The notes below the pieces were generated by a model that made no database searches, was not told where the DNA came from, and worked only from the letters and a program-made list of their open reading frames with translations. This document shows, piece by piece, positions 4,897 to 9,936 of a stretch of DNA of 9,936 nt (positions are counted from its first letter, which is position 1; the number at the start of each line of letters is the position of its first letter). The translations under genes and the position numbers were made by a program. Where the stretch lies: assembly GCA_016875645.1 (NCBI GenBank), contig VGPE01000088.1, positions 1-9,936 on the forward strand, written 5' to 3'. Origin of the DNA: Chloroflexota bacterium. GTDB taxonomy: Bacteria > Chloroflexota > Limnocylindria > Limnocylindrales > CSP1-4.

Positions 4897-5799
4897 TCAG
4901 GCCACGTGCGCGCCATTCCTGCGGCGGGATTGGCGGACGATGTGGACCACCTCGTCGGGGTCGTCGCTCATGCGCAGGAGGTCCACGTCCTGCGCCGCGA
5001 CCGCGCCGAAGGCGAGCAGCGTGTCCCGGATCCAGTCCAGCAGTCCGCGCCAGTACTCGCTTCCGACCAGGATGACCGGGAAGTGACGGATCTTGCCCGT
5101 CTGGATCAGGGTCAGTGCCTCGAACAGCTCGTCGAGGGTTCCGAAGCCGCCCGGCAGGATCACGAAGGCGTCGGCGTACTTCACGAACATCGTCTTGCGG
5201 GCGAAGAAGTAGCGGAACGCGACGCCGAGATCCACATAGGCGTTGAGGGCCTGCTCATGGGGCAGCTCGATATTGCAGCCGACCGAGAGGCCGCCGCCCT
5301 CCTGGCATCCGCGGTTGGCAGCTTCCATGGTGCCGGGCCCGCCGCCGGTGATCACCGCGTATCCGCTTTCCGCGAGCGCACGGCCGATCTGGCGCGCGAG
5401 CTCGTAGTGCGGGTGACCCTCCGGGGTTCGCGCCGAGCCGAAGACGGACACGGCCGGGCCGATCGCCGCGAGTGCGTCGAAGCCCTCGACGAACTCGGAC
5501 AGGATCCGCAGGGCACGCCACGGGTCCGTGTCGAGGAACTCCGGTCGCTTGGGCCGCTCCAGCAGGCGTTCGTCCTCGGTTGCCACCCCACCGCGCATCG
5601 CGCGTTCAGCGACCTCCGGCTTGACGAGGATGCGGCCGCTCCGCCGCCACTCCGATTCACTCGCCGGTGAGCGCGGGCTGGCCGGGGCATAGGCGTCCGG
5701 CGGGCGTTCCGTGTCGCCGGGGTTCAGGTCCGCCTGCGGATCGTCGTCGTGAAGTGGGTCATCGGAGTCGCGCATGTCGTCCTCGGGTGGGTCGCTCAT
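4897..5799 (-). CDS. LOG family protein (nucleoside 5'-monophosphate phosphoribohydrolase type)
   Basis: The family cleaves N6-modified or plain nucleoside monophosphates to base and ribose 5-phosphate. In plants it activates cytokinins; in most bacteria the physiological substrate is unclear. The 300-residue protein has a Rossmann-like core from about residue 115: VSVFGSARTP, ITGGGPGTMEAANRG (150-164), the conserved RK pair at 201-202 and LPGGFGTLDELFEAL (215-229), which supplies the phosphate loop and catalytic Glu224. Residues 1-50 are an acidic, Pro/Asp-rich, probably disordered extension. Residues 51-110 resemble the helical lead-in of the larger TIGR00730-type proteins. The ATG overlaps the stop of the ArsC-like gene (ATGA, 5796-5799), so the two are probably translated together. 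A later Met at residue 9 is an alternative start. Confidence 0.9.
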   Translation of the reverse strand: MSDPPEDDMRDSDDPLHDDDPQADLNPGDTERPPDAYAPASPRSPASESEWRRSGRILVKPEVAERAMRGGVATEDERLLERPKRPEFLDTDPWRALRILSEFVEGFDALAAIGPAVSVFGSARTPEGHPHYELARQIGRALAESGYAVITGGGPGTMEAANRGCQEGGGLSVGCNIELPHEQALNAYVDLGVAFRYFFARKTMFVKYADAFVILPGGFGTLDELFEALTLIQTGKIRHFPVILVGSEYWRGLLDWIRDTLLAFGAVAAQDVDLLRMSDDPDEVVHIVRQSRRRNGAHVA

Positions 5800-6197
5800 A
5801 GCATGGCAGGCCCGGCCCCGGACCGGTCAGGGGTGGCCTTGAGCCACTCCTTCCAGATCGCTTCAGCGGGCCCGGATGTCAACTGTGTCCCGAAACGGAC
5901 CAGCGGCAGGCGGAGCAGGCGCGGGTCGGCGAGCAGGCGGCCGACCTTCTCGTCGTGGTCGAGCCGGAGGTAGCCGAGGTTGGCGGCCCTGTACGCCTTT
6001 CCCTCGCGGTCGAGGAGTGCGTCGACGCCGAGGCGCTCGACAAAGCGGCGGAGTTCCCCGGGCGCGATGGCGCGCCGCCGGAGGTCCACGAAATGGACGT
6101 CAACGCGCCGTTCGCGGAAGAAGCGGAGCGCCGCGCGCGTGGGCTGTGAGTCCTCGTAGCCGAACAGCTGGACCCCGGTTGCGCTGGGCTTGGGCAC
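5796..6197 (-). CDS. ArsC/Spx-family protein lacking the redox cysteine
   Basis: The 133-residue product has the thioredoxin-like ArsC/Spx fold pattern: VQLFGYEDSQPTRAALRFF (9-27), RRVDVHFVDLRRRAIAPGELRRF, an AYRAANLGYLRL region, and near the end LPLVRFGTQLTSGPAEAIWKEWL. Family members carry an N-terminal Cys in a CxxxRKA context; here the aligned residue is Ser17, and the whole protein has no cysteine. It therefore cannot act as a thiol-dependent arsenate reductase. A regulatory or RNA polymerase-binding role as in Spx, or a scaffold role, is possible but unproven. The start is GTG (6195-6197) with no SD but a TATCCT box 7 nt upstream, suggesting a leaderless message. It is coupled by ATGA overlap to the LOG gene. 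Confidence 0.82.
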   Translation of the reverse strand: MPKPSATGVQLFGYEDSQPTRAALRFFRERRVDVHFVDLRRRAIAPGELRRFVERLGVDALLDREGKAYRAANLGYLRLDHDEKVGRLLADPRLLRLPLVRFGTQLTSGPAEAIWKEWLKATPDRSGAGPAML

Positions 6198-6204
6198 GGC
6201 GGAG

Positions 6205-6210
6205 AGGATA
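6205..6210 (-). promoter_or_regulatory. TANNNT -10 box of the ArsC-like/LOG operon, leaderless
   Basis: On the minus strand TATCCT is followed by 7 nt and the GTG start at 6197, with no SD. It stands back to back with a plus-strand TACCAT 24 nt away, so the two divergent promoters share a 65-nt gap. Confidence 0.5.
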
Positions 6211-6234
6211 GGGCGGCGGCGCGTCGGCGGCGAG

Positions 6235-6240
6235 TACCAT
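6235..6240 (+). promoter_or_regulatory. TANNNT -10 box of the ACT-domain gene
   Basis: TACCAT is identical to the box before the Rieske gene. Transcription would start near 6247, leaving a short leader that just includes AGGAGG (6251-6256), 6 nt before the GTG at 6263. No -35 box is visible. Confidence 0.42.
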
Positions 6241-6262
6241 CGGCAGCCAGAGGAGGTGCCGG

Positions 6263-6553
6263 GTGACGGTCTGGTTCACGGTTCAACTCGATGATCGGCC
6301 GGGCTCCCTCGCGCGCGTCGCGACCGCGCTCGCGGACCGCAACGTGAACATCACCGGCATCGTGGGCGTGGCCGAGGACACCGACGGTGCCCTCATGCTC
6401 ACCACCAGCAACCCCGCCGCGACGCGCTCGGCCTTCGAGGCCCTCGAGCTGCCGTACGAGGAGCACGACCCGACCGGCGGCCTCGTGCCCGACCTGGCCC
6501 TGGTCCAGCGCGGGATCGCCGACGCGAAGCCGCAATTGGACCCCGGGCGCTGA
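6263..6553 (+). CDS. Small ACT-domain protein
   Basis: These 96 residues form almost only one ACT domain. The first strand VWFTVQLDDRPGSLARVATALADRNVNITGI (3-33) carries the typical DRPGxL turn where amino acids bind in ACT regulators. It is followed by a GALMLTT strand and a second helix (SAFEALELPYEEHD). Residues 75-96 are a short tail. The GTG start has a near-perfect SD (AGGAGG, 6 nt away). It begins a plus-strand run with the ACT/Rossmann protein 29 nt downstream. Free-standing ACT proteins usually bind an amino acid as dimers and modulate a partner enzyme; ligand and partner are not identifiable here. The second ACT-containing protein next door is the obvious candidate partner. Confidence 0.85.
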   Translation: MTVWFTVQLDDRPGSLARVATALADRNVNITGIVGVAEDTDGALMLTTSNPAATRSAFEALELPYEEHDPTGGLVPDLALVQRGIADAKPQLDPGR

Positions 6554-6582
6554 GCGACGTCCGGCCGCCCGGGACGCCACCC

Positions 6583-7266
6583 ATGTCTCCACGGCGCTCG
6601 GCCGAGCCGGAGACGGCCGCGGTCCGTCTCGAGCACTTCGATCGGCCGGGCGCGATCGGGGCGATCATGGCGCGCATCGCCGCCGCTGGTGGCACCCTGC
6701 GCCATCTCTCCACGGTCCGCCGGATCGACGGCGACGAGCCGCTCGTCGAGGTGGAGCTGGAGGTCGAGGGCATCGACGAGCGGACGCTCGCGTCCATCCT
6801 CGCCGACGACCCCGACGTGCAGGCGCATCGGCTCACCCGGGCGTTGGACCGGATCTTCGGGAAGCGCGTCATCGTGATCGGCGGCGGTGCCCAGGTCGCC
6901 CAGGTGGCCCTCGGCGCCGTGAGCGAGGCGGACCGCCACAACCTGCGCGGCGAGCGGATCAGCGTGGACACGATCCCGCTGGTGGGCGAAGCCAATATCG
7001 CGGCCGCCGTGCGCGCGGTGGCCGACCTGCCGCGAGCGCGGCTCCTGGTCCTCGCGGGCTCGATCATGGGCGGCGATATCACTCGCGCCGCGAACGAGCT
7101 GCGCGCGGTCGGCATCCCGATCATCGCTCTCAACATGGTCGGCTCCATCACCGAGGCGGTGGACCTCGTCGTCTCCGATCCGGTCCAGGCCGGCACCATG
7201 GCGGTGATGGCGATCGCCGACACGGCGACCTTCGATCTCGCGCGGCAGCGCGGGCGGCGGTTCTGA
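6583..7266 (+). CDS. ACT-domain protein with archaeal-type C-terminal domain (DUF5612-like)
   Basis: The 227-residue protein has an N-terminal ACT-like domain (about 12-85, with EHFDRPGAIGAIMARIAAAGG) and a C-terminal alpha/beta domain. The latter begins KRVIVIGGGAQVAQVALGAVSEADRHN (94-120) and continues with GERISVDTIPLVGE, LVLAGSIMGGDITRA (155-169), PIIALNMVGS and SDPVQAGTMAVMAIAD. From memory this matches a family best known from methanogenic archaea, annotated ACT plus DUF5612, of unknown function; I cannot run the search. The GGGAQ turn suggests nucleotide or phosphate binding. The ATG at 6583 has no clear SD and lies 29 nt after the ACT gene, so coupling by reinitiation is likely. exonuclease III starts 18 nt later. 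A role in amino-acid sensing is inferred from the ACT domain only. Confidence 0.75.
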   Translation: MSPRRSAEPETAAVRLEHFDRPGAIGAIMARIAAAGGTLRHLSTVRRIDGDEPLVEVELEVEGIDERTLASILADDPDVQAHRLTRALDRIFGKRVIVIGGGAQVAQVALGAVSEADRHNLRGERISVDTIPLVGEANIAAAVRAVADLPRARLLVLAGSIMGGDITRAANELRAVGIPIIALNMVGSITEAVDLVVSDPVQAGTMAVMAIADTATFDLARQRGRRF

Positions 7267-7284
7267 GTTCCGGGCGCGTCGGAC

Positions 7285-8217
7285 ATGCGGATCGCCACCT
7301 GGAACGTGAACTCGCTCAAGGCCCGGCTTGAGAAGGTCGAGTGGTGGCTCGATCGCGCGCAGCCCGACGTGCTGCTGATGCAGGAGACCAAGCTCACCGA
7401 CCAGGAAGTGCCGCTCATGCCCTTCACGGCACGCGGCTACGAACTGGTCCACCACGGCGATGGTCGCTGGAACGGCGTTGCGATCGTCTCCCGCCTGGGC
7501 GCCTCAGACGTCATCACGAACTTCGGCGACGGGCCGGTCAGGGACAGCGGGGCCGGCGCGGCTGTCTCGCTCGACGAGGAGGACTTCAATCCCTTCGACG
7601 AGGCGCGGATGGTCAGCGCGGTCTGCGGTGGAATCCGCTTCACCTCGATCTACGCACCCAACGGCAGGGTCGTCGGGTCGCCCTTCTACGTCGGCAAGCT
7701 GGCCTGGTTCGAGCGGCTCGCGCGGTGGGTCGCGGAGTGCCTGCCCGTGGCGGAGCCGGCCGTGATCGGGGGCGACTTCAACGTGGCACCGACCGACGCC
7801 GACGTCTGGGCCGCCGCCAGGGCCCACGGCGGGACGCATGTCTCGCCGCCCGAACGCGACGCGTTCGGTCGCCTGCTTGCCCACGGCCTCGTCGACGGCT
7901 ACCGCCGCGTGCACGCCGAAACCGGGCGATACACGTGGTGGGACTACCGGGCGGGAATGTTCCACAAGAACTACGGCATGCGGATCGACCACTTGCTGCT
8001 GACGCCGCCGGTCGCCGAGCGGGTGGCCTGGGCTGAGATCGACCGCGAAGCGCGCAAGGGCGTGCCGATCCCGTCGGACCATGCACCGCTGCTGGTGGAC
8101 CTCGACGGGCGCGACGTGCCGATCGACGCGGGCTGGGAAGGCGCCGAGTCGCGCTTCCGCGCCCGCCAGGCCGCCGACCGGCGAGCCGAGGCGCGCCGAT
8201 CGGATGGCACCTCCTGA
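7285..8217 (+). CDS. xth: Exodeoxyribonuclease III (AP endonuclease, ExoIII/APE1 type)
   Basis: This Mg-dependent base-excision-repair enzyme cuts the DNA backbone 5' of abasic sites and degrades 3' ends. The 310-residue protein has the complete active site: N7 in TWNVNS, E34 in MQETK, Y123 in SIYAPNG, D164 and N166 in IGGDFNV, D235 in MRIDHLL, and D265-H266 in PSDHAPL. Against E. coli ExoIII there is an acidic loop (about 80-107, SLDEEDFNPFDEAR) before the CGGIR strand, as in many actinobacterial and Chloroflexi versions, and a charged tail (280-310). It is the last gene of the plus-strand run, 18 nt after the ACT/DUF5612-like gene, with no SD before the ATG. Its link to the ACT genes may be only shared transcription. 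Confidence 0.95.
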   Translation: MRIATWNVNSLKARLEKVEWWLDRAQPDVLLMQETKLTDQEVPLMPFTARGYELVHHGDGRWNGVAIVSRLGASDVITNFGDGPVRDSGAGAAVSLDEEDFNPFDEARMVSAVCGGIRFTSIYAPNGRVVGSPFYVGKLAWFERLARWVAECLPVAEPAVIGGDFNVAPTDADVWAAARAHGGTHVSPPERDAFGRLLAHGLVDGYRRVHAETGRYTWWDYRAGMFHKNYGMRIDHLLLTPPVAERVAWAEIDREARKGVPIPSDHAPLLVDLDGRDVPIDAGWEGAESRFRARQAADRRAEARRSDGTS

Positions 8218-8269
8218 CCCAGGTTGCGGCGGGGCGACCGTGACGCTGCCGGTCCGACGTTCCCGCAGC

Positions 8270-9085
8270 TCAGAGGTCTCGCCGCCGAAGCGCGTGACTG
8301 GCGAGCGCGAGCGGCACCACGGTCCAAGCGGCAAGGGTTCCGACGAGCAGCGCCTGCGCGGCCGTGGGACCGAGCTGCGCGCCCAGGTATGTCGCGAGCG
8401 GCCCGACACCCGCCGCATCGGCATCGAGCAGGAGCAGTCCGAGCAGACGGGCCGATTGCACTGGGTTCGCGATCGCCGCGACCAGCAGGGCCGGCTCTCC
8501 CGCAGCCAGGAAGACCCCCAGGGCGATGATGACCAGGTCGAGCCCGACGGCCAGGATGAACCAGACACCGAGGGCCAGGAGCGTGGCCTGAAGCCGCGTC
8601 CTGACCAGCACGCCCAGCAGGATGCCGATCGAAGCCGAGGCGGCCACTGCGGCGGCGGAATCCCCGAACAGGGCGCCGAACACCAGCAGGTCCTCGGCGG
8701 AGACGTTGCCCGCGAGGACCAGCGAGGCGGCACCAAACCCGGCAGCTAGGGTCACGCAGGCAGCGGTCACGACCGCCAGCCACAGACCGACGACCACGGC
8801 CGAAGCGGGGAGTCGTCGAGCGCGGATCATCGCGAGGAAGCCGCTTTCCTGGCCACTCGCCACCGTCCCGGCCGCCATGACGATGGCCAGCGCCGTGGGC
8901 AGGAGCAGCGAGAGGTTGAGCAGGGCCGCCGTGCCCGGCCCGATCGTTCGCAGGCCCAGCTGCCGGAACGAGGTCAGGCCCAGGAGCACGACGACGACGG
9001 CTCCGAGCGCGAAGCCCACGAGGGCAACGGTGGATGCTCTGCCCCGGAGCAGGCTCCGCGCGTGAAGGATGGCAACCGGGGTCAC
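8270..9085 (-). CDS. ABC-2 type permease, NosY-like
   Basis: This is a 271-residue membrane subunit of an ABC transporter. About six helices are predicted from hydrophobicity, near 19-38, 52-73, 97-120, 132-160, 166-193 and 244-263. The loop after helix 2, GQESGFLAMIRARRLPAS (78-95), is the coupling-helix region of ABC-2 permeases. The segment from ILLGVLVRTRLQATLLALGVWF through DLVIIALG and NPVQSARLLGLLLLD resembles NosY, which works with NosD and NosF in copper-site maturation of nitrous oxide reductase; related ABC-2 exporters would look similar. The GTG start (9083-9085) overlaps the ATPase stop in a GTGA junction, so the frame open further upstream is not used. Only 52 nt separate its stop from the convergent exonuclease III stop. 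Confidence 0.82.
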   Translation of the reverse strand: MTPVAILHARSLLRGRASTVALVGFALGAVVVVLLGLTSFRQLGLRTIGPGTAALLNLSLLLPTALAIVMAAGTVASGQESGFLAMIRARRLPASAVVVGLWLAVVTAACVTLAAGFGAASLVLAGNVSAEDLLVFGALFGDSAAAVAASASIGILLGVLVRTRLQATLLALGVWFILAVGLDLVIIALGVFLAAGEPALLVAAIANPVQSARLLGLLLLDADAAGVGPLATYLGAQLGPTAAQALLVGTLAAWTVVPLALASHALRRRDL

Positions 9086-9936
9086 GACAGGGCTCGCGCC
9101 GGCGACGAGGTGCGTGAACTCGACGCCTCCGGCGCAGCCAGCCGGAGCCGATCGGCTGGGATCCCGCGTTCGTCCAGGCGGCGGAGCAGGCCGATCGCGT
9201 CTGCCTCGGAGCACTGCAGGACAAGCCAGCCCGCTTCCTCTTCGCTGCCAGTCACCCCTGGCAGCTGCGCGAGGTCACCCGGGAGCACGCCTGTCGCGTC
9301 GGGCGCGACCCAGATCGCAACGGGCAGGCGACCCAGCCACTCGCGGGCGCCGCTGATTTCGCTCACACGGCCGGACACTAGCCGCACCACCTGGTCAGCG
9401 GCGGCGAGGAGTTCCACGGCGATCGGGCTCGCCACCACCACAACGGCTCCGGCGGCCCGATGCGCGTTCATCATGTGCAGGACGATCGCCCGCCCTTCGT
9501 CATCGAGATTGGCGAACGGCTCGTCGAGCAGGATCAGGTCCGGTCGCCCCATCAACGCGGCCACCAGGAAGACCCGCCTGACCTGGCCGCCCGACAGGTG
9601 TGCCAGCGGTCGTTCGAACTCGGCCAGGAACCCCTGCGGCGGGGCGATCACGTCTGGTTCGGCCGATCGTGCCAGCGAGCGGAAGAGGCCGAGCAGCTCG
9701 CCGACGGTCGTTTCGGCCGGCGGCCGAACGCGCTGGGGCAGATACGCGACGGCGCCCGGCGGCACACGCGCGAGCGGTCGCCCGTCGATCATGACCTGGC
9801 CCGTGTGTCGACTCACGCCCGCGAGGCATCCCAGCAGGGTGGACTTCCCTGCCCCGTTGTCACCGACCACCGCGGTGATCGTGCCGCCCGCGAGTTGAAG
9901 GTCCACGTCGGTCAGCGCGACGTGGGCGCCGTACGA
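9082..9936 (-). CDS. ABC transporter ATP-binding protein, NosF-like (partial, runs off right edge)
   Basis: The ATPase subunit pairs with the permease. The frame stays open to the window edge and reads SYGAHVALTDVDLQL before the Walker A motif GDNGAGKST, matching the usual ABC beginning, so the GTG at 9906 is an internal Val and the true start lies outside. In order come Walker A, a Q-loop in AYLPQRVRPPAETT, signature LSGGQVRRV, Walker B LILLDEPFANLDDEG, then VVVVASPIAVE where the H-loop His is expected. The aligned residue is Pro, so the switch histidine appears to be missing. A C-terminal part of about 85 residues (GRLPVAIWVAP to the end) is probably a regulatory domain like the tails of NosF/CcmA-type ATPases. 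The stop overlaps the permease start. Confidence 0.87.
   Translation of the reverse strand, partial: SYGAHVALTDVDLQLAGGTITAVVGDNGAGKSTLLGCLAGVSRHTGQVMIDGRPLARVPPGAVAYLPQRVRPPAETTVGELLGLFRSLARSAEPDVIAPPQGFLAEFERPLAHLSGGQVRRVFLVAALMGRPDLILLDEPFANLDDEGRAIVLHMMNAHRAAGAVVVVASPIAVELLAAADQVVRLVSGRVSEISGAREWLGRLPVAIWVAPDATGVLPGDLAQLPGVTGSEEEAGWLVLQCSEADAIGLLRRLDERGIPADRLRLAAPEASSSRTSSPARALS

Noticed and set aside
8236..8254. Hairpin GACCG-9 nt-CGGTC between exonuclease III and the permease as terminator
   Set aside because: Only 5 bp with a 9-nt loop and no T tract; this is common by chance at this GC content.
9082..9906. Complete ABC ATPase starting at GTG 9904-9906
   Set aside because: The residues encoded by 9907-9936 continue the conserved N-terminal pattern (YGAHVALTDV), so the gene is cut by the window edge.

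Overview
This is a very GC-rich, densely packed window with strongly G/C-biased third codon positions. It carries a nickel superoxide dismutase (Ni-SOD) with its maturation protease, an F420-type luciferase-like monooxygenase, and a protein resembling an archaeal ACT-domain family. NosF/NosY-like ABC genes lie at the right edge. This mix fits a high-GC Chloroflexota or Actinomycetota bacterium; the sequence alone does not decide which. Two start codons without a Shine-Dalgarno (SD) sequence lie 7 nt after a TANNNT box, so leaderless transcription is probably used.

Layout. (1) 1-1810, minus strand: a cell-envelope group of a secreted two-domain protein (1061-1810), a proline-rich single-pass membrane protein (87-947) and the start of a lipoprotein (1-90), the last two joined by an ATGA overlap. 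(2) 1811-2093: a divergent control region. (3) 2094-2985, plus strand: sodN and sodX, separated by two tight dyads that could set the ratio of enzyme to protease. (4) 2969-3919, minus strand: an F420-dependent oxidoreductase whose end overlaps the end of sodX. (5) 3920-4380: 461 nt without a gene, holding a 20-bp inverted repeat with one mismatch (4030-4128) and a nested stem structure (4159-4234). (6) 4381-4872, plus strand: a Rieske [2Fe-2S] protein, convergent with a minus-strand pair (4897-6197) of a LOG-family nucleotide hydrolase and an ArsC/Spx-like protein that contains no cysteine. (7) 6263-8217, plus strand: a small ACT protein, an ACT plus Rossmann-like protein of archaeal type, and exonuclease III. 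(8) 8270-9936, minus strand: an ABC-2 permease and its ATPase, overlapping by GTGA; the ATPase continues past the right edge.

Functional reading. The clearest unit is sodN-sodX, in which a Ni-SOD precursor is trimmed by SodX to expose the His1-Cys2-Cys6 nickel hook. The other genes are mostly housekeeping or redox genes with no single pathway. I see no CRISPR array, rRNA, tRNA, insertion sequence or prophage gene. The most unexplained parts are the structured intergenic region, the Cys-free ArsC-like protein coupled to LOG, and the ACT-domain pair.
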